Notes: generated from the letters alone by a model not told the origin. A stretch of 64,000 nucleotides of DNA from Streptomyces sp. NBRC 110028 (GCF_001417735.1 NZ_BBUZ01000024.1:182094-246093), one strand, 5' to 3'. Numbered from the stretch's first letter, positions 52,649-61,523 are shown. Numbers and translations are program-made.

Positions 52649-52841
52649 GTCTGTCTCCCCTCGTCACGCCTGCGCCGCCGCCCAGTTCTCGCATTACGAG
52701 ACAACTAGGGGCAAGCGCGACGAATCGACAAAGAGACGGGTCCGGGCGGCTTTACCGCAAGTGGGAGCATGTGCGCCCTAGGAAGCGCACTGCGGAGAAA
52801 ACCACCCGAACCGGTGATCGTGACGCCGAGGCGGACGGACG

Positions 52842-53297
52842 CTACTGGGCGCTCTGGGCCGGGAGTTCGGCCGCCAGCTTCTCCAGCACGCCGTCGTAGA
52901 TGCGGGCCAGGCCCTTGGGCGCGAAGGTGCGCTCGAAGAAGCCGCCGATGCCGCCCGCGCCGTTCCACACCGAGGTCACGACGACCCGTGACGTGCCCTC
53001 CCCGGCCGGGGTGACGGTCCAGGTGGTGACCATGGAGGAGTTGCGGTCCTTCTCCACGAGCTGACCGTCGGTCGGCTCGGAGACCTCCAGCAGGCAGTCG
53101 CGCACCCGCTTGCTGGTGGCCTGGAGCCGCCAGTGCACGAGGGTGCCCTCACCGTCGCCGCCCTCGCGGACCTCGTACTCGCTGAACTGCTCGGTGAGCA
53201 GCCGGGGGCGGACCTCGCGGTAGTCGGCGAGCGCGTCGAACACGTCCTCGGGCTTGCCCGTGACGATGCGCTCCGTGGTGGCCTCGACCTGGCCCAT
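52842..53297 (-). CDS. SRPBCC-family polyketide cyclase/lipid-transport-like protein
   Basis: 151 residues, single SRPBCC fold: TTERIVTGKPEDVFDALADYREVRPRLL, then HWRLQATSKRVRDCLLEVSEP and MVTTWTVTPAGEGTSRVVVTSVW, then the C-terminal helix IYDGVLEKLAAEL. This is the stand-alone SRPBCC type; substrate unknown. Divergent from the radical SAM gene, and the LexA-like box lies between them. ATG 53297 chosen over a longer reading from 53351. Confidence 0.85.
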   Translation of the reverse strand: MGQVEATTERIVTGKPEDVFDALADYREVRPRLLTEQFSEYEVREGGDGEGTLVHWRLQATSKRVRDCLLEVSEPTDGQLVEKDRNSSMVTTWTVTPAGEGTSRVVVTSVWNGAGGIGGFFERTFAPKGLARIYDGVLEKLAAELPAQSAQ

Positions 53298-53394
53298 GGC
53301 TCTTTCCTCCGGTGGTTGCGTTGCCGTGCGCTGCGCTGGCAAGCCAACCACCTGCGGGTCACCCGCCCAAATTCGGGGTTGACGGAATCGAGGG

Positions 53395-53406
53395 GAACAT
53401 GTGTTC
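53395..53406. promoter_or_regulatory. LexA-like (SOS) box
   Basis: GAAC-ATGT-GTTC, the core of the actinobacterial SOS box (TCGAAC-N4-GTTCGA), 38 bases upstream of the radical SAM start and 98 upstream of the divergent SRPBCC start. A TTGACG -35-like hexamer lies just upstream (53379-53384). Flanking bases of the full box are only partly kept. Confidence 0.55.
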
Positions 53407-53443
53407 TATTGTGGTAGTGAGCGAGACCCCGGAGGTGCGCGCC

Positions 53444-54472
53444 ATGCGCTGGGACAACCTGACAGGCGACGGCGAGGCGGCCAGCGCGGCCCTCTTCGCC
53501 GCCGACGCGGTGACGACGCGCACCTTCGACACCCCCGAGTTCCGGGGCATCACCTTCCACGAGATCCGCGCCCGTTCGATCGTGAACCGGGTGCCCGGCG
53601 CGTCCCGGATGCCGTTCGAATGGACCGTGAACCCGTACCGCGGCTGCACCCACGCCTGCGTCTACTGCTTCGCGCGCAAGACGCACAGCTATCTCGACCT
53701 CGACACCGGGCACGACTTCGACAGCCAGGTCGTGGTCAAGGTCAACGCCCCGGAGCTGCTGCGGCGCGAGCTGGCCGCCCCGCGCTGGCGCGGCGAGCAC
53801 ATCGCCATGGGCACCAACGTGGACTGCTACCAGCGCGCCGAAGGCCGCTATCAGCTCATGCCCGGCATCCTCACCGCGCTCGTCGAGCGCGCCAACCCCT
53901 TCTCCATCCTCACCAAGGGCACGCTCATCCTGCGCGACCTGGAGCTGCTGCGCCGTGCCGCCCGCGTCACCGACGTCGGCGTCTCGGTCTCCGTCGGCTT
54001 CACCGACCGCCCGCTGTGGCGCACCGTCGAACCGGGCACCCCCTCCCCCGAGCGGCGCCTCGACGCCGTACGGACCCTGTCCGGGCACGGCGTCCCCTGC
54101 GGGGTGCTGATGGCCCCCGTGATCCCCTTCCTCAGCGACTCCCCCGAGCAGCTGCGCGCCACCGTCCGCGCCGTCGCCGAGGCCGGGGCGACCTCCGTGA
54201 CCCCGCTCGTGCTCCATCTGCGCCCCGGCGCCCGCGAATGGTTCACGGCCTGGCTCACCCGGCACCACCCGCGGCTGCTGAAGCGCTACGACGCCCTGTA
54301 CGGCGGCGGCTCGTACGCGCCGAAGTGGTACCAGCGGCGGATCACCGGCATGGTGCACGACCTCGCCGCCGAATACGGCATCGGGCCGTACGAGGCCGGG
54401 GCCCACCGAGCCGTCCCCTCCCCCGAGGCCCCCACCGACCCTCCGGGCCCGGCCCAGTTGTCACTGCTTTGA
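53444..54472 (+). CDS. Rv2578c-family radical SAM protein
   Basis: 342 residues. The iron-sulfur motif is CTHACVYC (CxxxCxxC) after VNPYRG, the mark of this SplB-related family; the rest forms a short barrel (AMGTNVDCYQRAEGRYQLMPG, FSILTKGTLILRDLELL). Radical SAM chemistry is likely, with the substrate unknown; DNA repair is suggested by SplB similarity and the SOS-type box. GGAGG lies upstream of the ATG. The upstream GAAC-N4-GTTC matches a LexA box. Confidence 0.9.
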   Translation: MRWDNLTGDGEAASAALFAADAVTTRTFDTPEFRGITFHEIRARSIVNRVPGASRMPFEWTVNPYRGCTHACVYCFARKTHSYLDLDTGHDFDSQVVVKVNAPELLRRELAAPRWRGEHIAMGTNVDCYQRAEGRYQLMPGILTALVERANPFSILTKGTLILRDLELLRRAARVTDVGVSVSVGFTDRPLWRTVEPGTPSPERRLDAVRTLSGHGVPCGVLMAPVIPFLSDSPEQLRATVRAVAEAGATSVTPLVLHLRPGAREWFTAWLTRHHPRLLKRYDALYGGGSYAPKWYQRRITGMVHDLAAEYGIGPYEAGAHRAVPSPEAPTDPPGPAQLSLL

Positions 54473-54475
54473 ACC

Positions 54476-54494
54476 CTCCCCTCCCTGAGGGGAG
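54476..54494 (+). terminator. weak terminator after radical SAM gene
   Basis: CTCCCCT (54476-54482), loop CCCTG, AGGGGAG (54488-54494), three bases after the stop codon. Seven-bp stem. Confidence 0.5.
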
Positions 54495-54506
54495 AGGATT
54501 CCTGGC

Positions 54507-54659
54507 TCAGGCCGCCTCCTGAGCGCCCGTATGTCTCGACGGCGTGCCGGACGATGTCCTCGGCGGCCCCGGCGCGCGGGCCGTGGCGCGGCCGATACCG
54601 GTACCGGTACCGGCTCCGGTGACGAGGGCGACGGGCTTCGATCGCGAGGTGTTTCCCAT
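54507..54659 (-). pseudogene. remnant of a short-chain dehydrogenase/reductase
   Basis: Reading from ATG 54659 gives KPVALVTGAG-x-GTGIGRATA, the Rossmann TGxxxGxG opening of a classical SDR, with a GTGTG slippage expansion. After about 27 codons the frame shifts; a second frame then shows AEDIVRHAVETYGR, the segment that normally lies about 60-70 residues further on in an SDR. So the gene is internally deleted, frameshifted and stops after 50 codons. It occupies the gap before the GNAT gene. No ribosome site needs to be kept. Confidence 0.7.
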
Positions 54660-54719
54660 GGCGGAGATCGTGTGACCCTGCCGCCAGTGTCAACGTCAAG
54701 CCGCCTACGGTGGACGCAT

Positions 54720-55256
54720 ATGGACGGGGCATGGGTACCGGTAAGGGAGATGACCGAGTCCGACATCGACGCCGTGGCGATGGTGCGGGTACGGGGGTGG
54801 CGATACGCGTACACGGGGCTGATGCCGCAGACGTATCTGGACGGCCTGAGCGTCGAGGAGGACGCCGAGCGGCGGCGGGAGTTCTTCTCCCGGGGGCTCG
54901 GCGACGTGGTCAACCTGGTGACGGAGGACGCCGTCGGCGAGGTGGTCGGCTGGTCGTGCTTCGGCCCGTACCGGGACCGCGATCTGCCGCCCGGGGACGC
55001 CGAGTTGTACGCCCTCTACGTGCACCCCGCCCGGCTGGGCACGGGCATCGGGCGCGCCCTCCTCGACGAGACCCGCCGCCGGGTCGCCGAGCGCGGTTTC
55101 CCGCATCTGCGGCTGTGGGTCCTGGAGGAGAACCGGCGGGCCCGTCGCTTCTACGAGCGGGCGGGCTTCGTGACGGATGGGGGCGCGGAGACGTACAAGG
55201 TGGAGGGCGCGGCGGTCCCGGAACTGCGCTACGCCCTACGCCTACCCGGACCCTGA
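54720..55256 (+). CDS. GNAT N-acetyltransferase
   Basis: 178 residues. Acetyl-CoA site in ALYVHPARLGTGIGRALLDETRRR and RLWVLEENRRARRFYERAGFVTDG. The N terminus begins MDGAWVPVREMTESDIDAV. A -10-like TACGGT (54705-54710) lies close upstream, leaving a very short leader. Substrate unknown. Confidence 0.9.
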   Translation: MDGAWVPVREMTESDIDAVAMVRVRGWRYAYTGLMPQTYLDGLSVEEDAERRREFFSRGLGDVVNLVTEDAVGEVVGWSCFGPYRDRDLPPGDAELYALYVHPARLGTGIGRALLDETRRRVAERGFPHLRLWVLEENRRARRFYERAGFVTDGGAETYKVEGAAVPELRYALRLPGP

Positions 55257-55804
55257 CCTCGCCCGGGGCCCGCCCTGACCCCGCCCGGGTCCCCGGCCCC
55301 CGCGGCCCGCCCTCGACGCCGCCGGGGGCGCGCCCCCACCACCTGCCGCGCCGCGGGGCCTCCCCTGAGACCGGGCCAGGTCTCCGCCCCGGCCCGTGCC
55401 CCGCGGCGCGCCGGCTTTCCCCCACCCCGCCCCTTCCCGGAACCGGGGCACAGCCCCGGACCCCACCGGGCTCCGCCCCGCGGCCCGACGCGCGGCACCC
55501 GCCCGGCACGCGCCGCGCGGGTGCCGCCTGCCCCGGGGCCCGTGGCCCTGGCCGCGAGGCCCGCCCGAGCCACGGGCCGCAGGCCGGCGGGGCTGGGCCC
55601 CGTCGGCCCGCAGCGCCCCGGGCCGGCGGGGGCCGGGGGCTTGACCCCGGGTTCGGGGAGGGGCGGGGTGGGGGAAGGGCCGCACAGCGCCCCGGTCGGC
55701 GGACGCCCGCGCGGCCAGGACAGAGCCCCCTCCGGGCCCGGGGCGGACGCAGCCGCAGCGAGGGTCGGCAGCGAGCCCCCGGAGCCGGGGGGGCGGGGCC
55801 CCGG
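55257..55804. other. 548-bp gene-free, extremely GC-rich stretch
   Basis: No frame shows convincing coding character in either strand. It contains an inverted repeat pair: TTCCCCCACCCCGCCCCT (55417-55434) and its exact complement (55659-55676), with partly matching flanks, 224 bp apart. Several short palindromes of CCGG/CCCCGG type also occur. It may be a decayed gene remnant or a dispersed-repeat region; nothing else is seen. Confidence 0.6.
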
Positions 55805-56458
55805 TCAGCGGACGCCCGCGCGGCCTGGGCGGGGGGTCGGGGGGTCGGCGTCCAGGGAGCCGCCGCCGCTGATGCGGGCCAGGGCGGCGGCGGCCGCGGC
55901 GCTGAGCCGTATGTGCTCGGCCGCCGCCTTCAGGGCGGGGACGGCGCGTTCGTCGCCGATCGCGCCCAGCCCCTCGACGCAGGCCCGCGCGATGGGCCAG
56001 TGCCGGTCGCGGGCGGCCAACTGCCGTTCCAGGGCGGCGACCAGGGCCGGTACGGACTCGGGGGCGCGGAGTTCGACGAGGAGCCGGATGGGGTGCAGGG
56101 AGTACGCAGTGCGCAGCGGGTTGGTGGCGAGGGCGGCGGCGGCGCGGGCGGTGCGCGGGTCGCCGAGCCGGGCCAGCACCCGGGCGGCGGTCGCGCAGCG
56201 CGCGGGCTCGCGGTAGTTGAGGAGCAGGACGAGCGTTTCGAAGGCCCGCCGGTCGCCCGCGCTGCCGAGGACGAAGGCGGCGGTTTCGCGGGCCCACAGG
56301 GGCTGCTCCGGCGCGACCAGGATGCGGGCGAGCTGTTCCCGCGCGGCGGGGGTCCCCTGCCGTACGAGCGCGAGCAGCGAGGCGTGTGCCGCCGTCTCCT
56401 GCTGCGATGTGAGCGAGGCCCGTACCCGCTCCGTCAGCGTCCGGAATTCGTCGTCCAT
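55805..56458 (-). CDS. HEAT-repeat protein
   Basis: 217 residues built of about six HEAT-like alpha-hairpins: VRQGTPAAREQLARILV, WARETAAFVLGSAGDRRAFETLVLLL, PARCATAARVLARLGDPRTARAAAAL, APESVPALVAALERQL, ARACVEGLGAIGDERAVPALKAAAE. No catalytic residue set; HEAT proteins serve as scaffolds. GGAG lies eight bases before the ATG. Divergent from the 3-hydroxyacyl-CoA dehydrogenase gene, 409 bp apart. Confidence 0.85.
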   Translation of the reverse strand: MDDEFRTLTERVRASLTSQQETAAHASLLALVRQGTPAAREQLARILVAPEQPLWARETAAFVLGSAGDRRAFETLVLLLNYREPARCATAARVLARLGDPRTARAAAALATNPLRTAYSLHPIRLLVELRAPESVPALVAALERQLAARDRHWPIARACVEGLGAIGDERAVPALKAAAEHIRLSAAAAAALARISGGGSLDADPPTPRPGRAGVR

Positions 56459-56867
56459 GTCGAGGTCTCCCCTCCCCGGTGATCCGCGCCATCGCGCAGG
56501 ACTCACAGTCGGCTCTGGCGTCTTGGTTACCCGCGAGTTACTATGGCGACACGAGCAGTACCCCTGCTCGGGCGGCCTGGTGACGCAGCCGCCTTGTGTG
56601 ACGTCGGTTCGGCAGTTCCAGCAGTACGGCACGGCCCCGGGACAGGGCCGCCGTGTGTCTCCCACGGGCAGTTTCCTCCGTGCGGCGCTGTCCGCCAGGG
56701 AGCGTGCAAGCCCTTCCGTCGGAGTTTTCGCAACGGCCGGAGGAGATCCCGCAGCAGGTGCCGGACGACAGTCCGGAATGCGGTGTCGGTCCTCCGCTTT
56801 TCACCGAAGCCTCCCCTCAGTCGTCACTTCATCCCCGCTTTCCGGGGAACACCCTCTGGAGTCCGCG
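56459..56867. other. 409-bp divergent intergenic region with candidate operator
   Basis: A near-palindrome GTTACCCGCGAGTTAC (56526-56541) lies 68 bp from the HEAT gene start and next to a TACTAT -10-like hexamer. The rest, up to the dehydrogenase start, holds no gene I can support and no recognised riboswitch. The TetR protein encoded downstream is an obvious candidate to bind the palindrome. Confidence 0.5.
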
Positions 56868-58706
56868 ATGGACCGTCTCCCACAGACCGGCGTCAGCCCC
56901 ACGTCCTCCTCCTCTGATCTCTCCCCCTCCCGGGCCCCGCTCACTACTGTCGCGGTCGTCGGGCTCGGCACGATGGGCACCGGCATCGCCGAGATCCTGG
57001 CCCGTGCGGGGCGTCAGGTGATCGGCATCGACATCAGCGAGAGCGCCTGCCACCGGGCCGTCACGGCGCTGGAGCTGGCCACCGCGCGGGCGGTGGGCCG
57101 CGGGCGGATCACCGAGCGCGAGCGGACCGCCGCGCTCGACCGCTTCCGCATCACGACCGATGTGTCCGCCGCGGCGGACGCGGATCTGGTGATCGAGGTG
57201 GTGCCCGAGGACTACGGCATCAAGCGCGAGGTGTTCGCCGCGCTGGACGCCGTCGTCCGGCCGGACACGATCCTGGCGACCGGCACCAACGCCCTGTCGG
57301 TGACCCGGCTGGCGGCCGAATCCGCCCGCCCCGAGCGCGTGTTGGGGCTGCACTTCTTCAACCCGGCGCCCGCCATGAAGCTGGTGGAGATCGTCTCCAG
57401 CGTGCTGACGGCCCCCGCCGCCGTGGAGGCGGTCACGGGGCTCGCCCGCGAGCTGGGCAAGGAGCCGGTGGCGCTCGGCGACCGGCCGGGCTTCATCGCC
57501 GACGGCCTGCTGTTCGGCTACCTCAACCAGGCCGCGGCGATGTACGAGTCGCGGTACGCGGCGCGCGAGGACATCGACGCCGCGATGCGGCTCGGCTGCG
57601 GGCTGCCGATGGGCCCGCTGGCCCTGCTGGACCTGATCGGTGTCGATACGGCCCGTACCGTCCTGGAGGCGATGTACGCGGCCTCGGGCGACCGGCTGCA
57701 CGCGCCCGCGCCGATCCTGGGCCAGCTGGCCGAGGCCGGGCTCACCGGCCGTAAGGCGGGCCGCGGCTTCTATACGTACGAGGCGCCCGGCAGCGGCACC
57801 GTCGTCCCGGACGGCGCGGCCCCCGAGGCGCCCACCCCGGAGCTGGGCCGTCCGGTGCGCACGGTCGGCGTCGCGGGCTCGGGGACGATGGCGAGCGGCA
57901 TCGCCGAGGTGTTCGCCAAGGCGGGCCACGAGGTGGTGCTGGCGGCCCGTACCGGGGAGAAGGCGGAGGCGGCGAAGGCCCGGGTCGCCAGGTCGCTGAC
58001 GCGGTCGGTGGCCAAGGGGCGGATGACGGAGAAGGTGCGGGAGCGGGCGCTGGCCCGGATCACCCCGGCCGACTCCCTCGACGCGTTCGCCGACGCGGAC
58101 CTGGTGGTGGAGGCGGTGGCCGAGGACCTGGCCGTCAAGCAGGAGCTGTTCACCGCGCTCGACAAGGTCTGCAAGCCGGGCGCGGTGCTCGCCACCACCA
58201 CCTCCTCGCTGCCGGTCATCGCCTGCGCCCGCGCCACGTCGCGCCCGGGGGACGTGATCGGCATGCACTTCTTCAACCCGGCCCCCGCGATGAAGCTGGT
58301 CGAGGTGGTGCGCACGGTGCTGACCTCGGACGAGGCGCGGGTGACCGTGCACACCGTGTGCCGGGAGGTCGGCAAGCACCCGGTGGACTGCGGCGACCGC
58401 GCCGGGTTCATCGTCAACGCCCTGCTGTTCCCGTATCTGAACAACGCGGTGAAGATGGTCCAGGAGCACTACGCGACGCCCGACGACATCGACGCCGCGA
58501 TGAAGCTCGGCGGCGGCTATCCGATGGGCCCCTTCGAGCTGCTGGACGTGGTGGGTCTCGACGTCTCGCTGGCCATCGAGAAGGTGCTGCACCGCGCGTT
58601 CCGCGACCCGGGCCTGGCGCCCGCGCCGCTGCTGGAACACCTCGTCGCGGCCGGCTGCCTGGGCCGCAAGACGGGGCGCGGCTTCCGCGAGTATGCGAAG
58701 GCGTGA
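56868..58706 (+). CDS. two-domain 3-hydroxyacyl-CoA dehydrogenase
   Basis: 612 residues made of two full 3-hydroxyacyl-CoA dehydrogenase units (about 25-310 and 325-610), each with NAD motif (VGLGTMGTGIAE; GVAGSGTMASGIAE), LHFFNPAPAMKLVE and the catalytic His/Glu region, and a C-terminal 3HCDH helical domain (ALLDLIGVDTART; ELLDVVGLDVSLA). The duplication is typical of Streptomyces 3-hydroxybutyryl-CoA dehydrogenase-like proteins, which oxidise or reduce 3-hydroxyacyl-CoA in butyryl/crotonyl metabolism. GGAG precedes ATG 56868. Followed by a TetR gene in the same direction. Confidence 0.92.
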   Translation: MDRLPQTGVSPTSSSSDLSPSRAPLTTVAVVGLGTMGTGIAEILARAGRQVIGIDISESACHRAVTALELATARAVGRGRITERERTAALDRFRITTDVSAAADADLVIEVVPEDYGIKREVFAALDAVVRPDTILATGTNALSVTRLAAESARPERVLGLHFFNPAPAMKLVEIVSSVLTAPAAVEAVTGLARELGKEPVALGDRPGFIADGLLFGYLNQAAAMYESRYAAREDIDAAMRLGCGLPMGPLALLDLIGVDTARTVLEAMYAASGDRLHAPAPILGQLAEAGLTGRKAGRGFYTYEAPGSGTVVPDGAAPEAPTPELGRPVRTVGVAGSGTMASGIAEVFAKAGHEVVLAARTGEKAEAAKARVARSLTRSVAKGRMTEKVRERALARITPADSLDAFADADLVVEAVAEDLAVKQELFTALDKVCKPGAVLATTTSSLPVIACARATSRPGDVIGMHFFNPAPAMKLVEVVRTVLTSDEARVTVHTVCREVGKHPVDCGDRAGFIVNALLFPYLNNAVKMVQEHYATPDDIDAAMKLGGGYPMGPFELLDVVGLDVSLAIEKVLHRAFRDPGLAPAPLLEHLVAAGCLGRKTGRGFREYAKA

Positions 58707-58791
58707 CAGTCCGCTGGGCTGGGGCGGACTGCTGGAACCCTCCTTCGGTCCGCCCCCGCACCGGCACTCACAGGCGTGTTACGTTCCCCAC

Positions 58792-59613
58792 ATGTCCCAG
58801 CCCGTAAAGGCCACTCGTACGCAGCGTAACCGCTCGAACTCCTCCGACGGCGGCGAGAGCGCCGGCAGCCGCCGCGCCGCCGCCCAGCGCCTGACCATGC
58901 GCCGCAAACTCGCGGCGGCCGCCATGGAGTTGTTCGCGACGCAGGGGTACGAGGCGACGACGGTCGACGAGATCGCGGCCAGAGCAGGCGTGGCCCGACG
59001 CACGTTTTTCCGCCATTTTCGGTCCAAGGAAGAGGCCATCTTCCCCGACCACGACGACACCCTGGTGCGGGCCGCCGCGGTGCTGGACGCGGCACCCCCG
59101 CACGAGAACCCGCTGGACACGGTGTGCCGGGGCATCAAGGAGGTCATGCGCATGTACGCGGCCTCCCCGGCGGTCTCCGTCGAGCGCTACCGGCTGACCC
59201 GCGAGGTCCCCGCCCTGCGCGAACGCGAGATCGCCTCGGTGGCCCGCTACGAGCGGCTGTTCACCCGCTATCTCCTGGGCCACTTCGACGAAGGCGCCCA
59301 CCACGACGGCGACGACGACCCCCTGCTGGCCGAGGTCGCCGCCTCCGCGGTGGTCACGGCCCACAACCACGTGCTGCGCCGCTGGCTGCGGGCGCGGGGC
59401 GAGGGCGATGTGGAGGCCCAGCTGGACCACGCCTTCGCCATCGTGCGCGAAACCTTCGGCACCGGCATCGGCGCCGGCCGCCCCACTCCGGGCCGCCCCG
59501 CGGCGAGCGTGTCCCCGGCGGGCGAGGAGGAGGACGTGGTGGTGATGGTCGCCCGCACGGACGCCCCCCTGAACGAAGTCATGCGAACGATCGAACGCGC
59601 CCTGAAGCGGTAG
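58792..59613 (+). CDS. TetR-family regulator
   Basis: 273 residues. HTH at about 35-82: LTMRRKLAAAAMELFATQGYEATTVDEIAARAGVARRTFFRHFRSKEEAIFPDH, the classic TetR N terminus; the large C-terminal helical ligand domain follows. An N-terminal 30-residue basic/Ser tail precedes the HTH. There is no Shine-Dalgarno before the ATG, and a -10-like TTACGT lies seven bases away, so the mRNA may be leaderless. Likely regulates the 3-hydroxyacyl-CoA dehydrogenase; ligand unknown, perhaps an acyl-CoA. Confidence 0.92.
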   Translation: MSQPVKATRTQRNRSNSSDGGESAGSRRAAAQRLTMRRKLAAAAMELFATQGYEATTVDEIAARAGVARRTFFRHFRSKEEAIFPDHDDTLVRAAAVLDAAPPHENPLDTVCRGIKEVMRMYAASPAVSVERYRLTREVPALREREIASVARYERLFTRYLLGHFDEGAHHDGDDDPLLAEVAASAVVTAHNHVLRRWLRARGEGDVEAQLDHAFAIVRETFGTGIGAGRPTPGRPAASVSPAGEEEDVVVMVARTDAPLNEVMRTIERALKR

Positions 59614-59618
59614 CCACA

Positions 59619-59655
59619 CCCCGCCGGGGCCCGGCCCCCGGCGGGGCCGGGGGCC
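59619..59655. terminator. terminator between TetR and GH97 genes
   Basis: CCCCGCCGGGG (59619-59629) and CCCCGGCGGGG (59636-59646) form an 11-bp stem; an alternative overlapping stem GGCCCCCGGC/GCCGGGGGCC (59633-59642, 59646-59655) also exists. It lies between convergent genes. Confidence 0.75.
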
Positions 59656-59663
59656 GCGTGCCG

Positions 59664-61523
59664 CTACCGCACCGGGGTCAGCCGCACCGCGAAGCCGCCG
59701 TTCCTCGCGACCGGGAGCGACAGGCGCGAGGCCGCCGTGACCTCGCGGGTCTCGGTGACGACCTTGCCGTCCGGGCCGTCCTTGTACAGCTCGGCCCGCC
59801 ACCTCCCCGCGCCCAGGAACGTCAGCGGTTCGTCCAGGGTGCGGGCCTCGCCGGAGGTGATCGCGCCCAGGTACCAGTCGTCGCCGGAGCGGCGGGCGAT
59901 GACCGCGCGGTCGCCCGGGTCGCCGTCGACGAGCCGGGTGTCGTCCCACACCGTGGGCACCCGGTCCAGGAACGTCAGCGCCTCGGGGTGCGCCTCGTAC
60001 GACTCGACGCTGTCGGCGAAGTGCTGCACCCCGGACTCGTACACCACGGACAGCGCCAGCTCGGCGGCGTCGCTGGTGGGGCGCACTCCGGAGAAGGTCA
60101 CGGGGGTGAAGTCCATGGGCCCGATGAGGTTCCGGGTGAAGGGCAGCGTCGTGTAATGGGCGGCCGGGAAGGGCTGGCGGCCCGGCTTGGGGCGGGTGCC
60201 CTCGGCGCCCTTGACCGCCTCGACGCTCATCATCTGCGGCCAGGTCCGCTCCTGGCCGCGCGGAATGGTGGCGCCGTGGAAGTTCAGCATGAGCTGGTGC
60301 TTCGCGCTGTCCTTGAACACGGCGTCGTACCACCGCATCCGGTCCTGGCCGTCGGACTCCAGGAAGTCGATCTTGAGGCCGGCGATGCCCCAGGACTTGT
60401 ACTGCGGGAACAGCCGGTCCCGTTCGCTCTGCTGGTCGATGGTCTGCCAGCGCACCCAGGCCCAGACCCCGACGCCCTTCTCCTTGGCGTAGGCCGTCAG
60501 CTCGGGCATCCAGTCGTTGCTCCAGCCGGAGTCGACCAGGACGTACTCCCAGCCTTCCTTCGCCGCGAAGTCGACGAACTTCCTCTGGGCGGCGAGGCTG
60601 GTCGGGCTGTTGCCGTCCGACCACCACGACCAGGCCGCCTTGCCCGGTTTGATCCATGAGGTGTCGGCGACCTTCGACGGGGTGGCGAGATCCGTTGGAA
60701 GGTCGCTTTCGGTGACGGTGGCGAGGTCGCCGATGACCATGGTGCGCCACGGGGTGGTGAGGTCCGGGCCGCTCACCTCGGCGGGGTCGGGGAGGGTGAG
60801 GTGGAAGCGGTCGGTGGTGGCGTCGAGGGTGAGCCGGGAGCCGCCGTAGGAGCTGTTCAGGTCGGCTTCCTCGACCAGCATCCAGCTCGTGCCGACGTGG
60901 AAGAGCGCCGGATAGCCGTAGTCGCCCGCCTTGGCGTCGGCGACGCTCCCGCGGTCGTGGGCGGACTCGTAGTCCGAGCGGCCGTTGTCGTACGGCAGCA
61001 GAGAGGAGTCGGCGCTCGGCGGCACGGCGAACTCCGAGCTCTCGCCGAGCACGGTGACCGTGTCCTTGCCGGGCAGGGCGTAGCGGTAGGCCAGCCCGTC
61101 GGCCGAGACGCGGACGATCACCTTCAGGGTGCGTCCGTCCTTGCGGAAGGTGAAGGTCGACTCCGAGGCATCGGAGGTGTGCCGGGTCCGGCGGCCGGTG
61201 GTGGTCGTGTACGTCTCGTGGAGGGCGCGGTCGCCGCGCCCGGTGAAGCGCAGCCCCTTGCCGAAGTCGGTGTCGGCAGTGCGGATGCCGAGCGCGGAGG
61301 GGCGCAGGACGGTGGTGGAGCCGTGCCGGGCGGTGAGGGTGAGGCCGCCGTCGCGGGTGAGGCTGAGCTGCCCGCTGACCTGGCCCTGCCCCGTCAGCCG
61401 CCAACTGCGGCCGCCCCCGCCGTCCGTCGGGCCCGCGGCCTCGGCGTGGAGCGGTACGAGGGCGGCCGCCGTGCAGGCGATGCCCGCGGCGGCTCTGGTG
61501 ACCCTGGACCGAATGACGCGCAT
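59664..61523 (-). CDS. secreted glycoside hydrolase family 97
   Basis: 619 residues. Signal peptide about 1-30 (RSRVTRAAAGIACTAAALV ... HAEAA). N-terminal beta-sandwich (about 40-280), a TIM barrel (about 290-540) with DSGWSNDWMPELTAYAKEKGVGVWAWVRW, GLKIDFLESDGQDRM and the SVEAVKGAEG segment, and a C-terminal beta domain. This is the GH97 layout (SusB-like alpha-glucosidase and retaining alpha-galactosidase types; here the Asp of KIDF suggests the retaining type). GGGAGG precedes ATG 61523. Divergent from the GH95-like gene, so oligosaccharide use is likely coordinated. Confidence 0.9.
   Translation of the reverse strand: MRVIRSRVTRAAAGIACTAAALVPLHAEAAGPTDGGGGRSWRLTGQGQVSGQLSLTRDGGLTLTARHGSTTVLRPSALGIRTADTDFGKGLRFTGRGDRALHETYTTTTGRRTRHTSDASESTFTFRKDGRTLKVIVRVSADGLAYRYALPGKDTVTVLGESSEFAVPPSADSSLLPYDNGRSDYESAHDRGSVADAKAGDYGYPALFHVGTSWMLVEEADLNSSYGGSRLTLDATTDRFHLTLPDPAEVSGPDLTTPWRTMVIGDLATVTESDLPTDLATPSKVADTSWIKPGKAAWSWWSDGNSPTSLAAQRKFVDFAAKEGWEYVLVDSGWSNDWMPELTAYAKEKGVGVWAWVRWQTIDQQSERDRLFPQYKSWGIAGLKIDFLESDGQDRMRWYDAVFKDSAKHQLMLNFHGATIPRGQERTWPQMMSVEAVKGAEGTRPKPGRQPFPAAHYTTLPFTRNLIGPMDFTPVTFSGVRPTSDAAELALSVVYESGVQHFADSVESYEAHPEALTFLDRVPTVWDDTRLVDGDPGDRAVIARRSGDDWYLGAITSGEARTLDEPLTFLGAGRWRAELYKDGPDGKVVTETREVTAASRLSLPVARNGGFAVRLTPVR

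Noticed and set aside
56545..56867. Riboswitch in the long dehydrogenase leader
   Set aside because: No recognisable aptamer box (cobalamin, SAM, TPP, FMN) was seen; length alone is not evidence.
56543..56917. Small plus-strand frame in the leader of the dehydrogenase gene
   Set aside because: It has no ribosome site, shows Arg/Pro-rich shadow composition and runs into the dehydrogenase gene in another frame.
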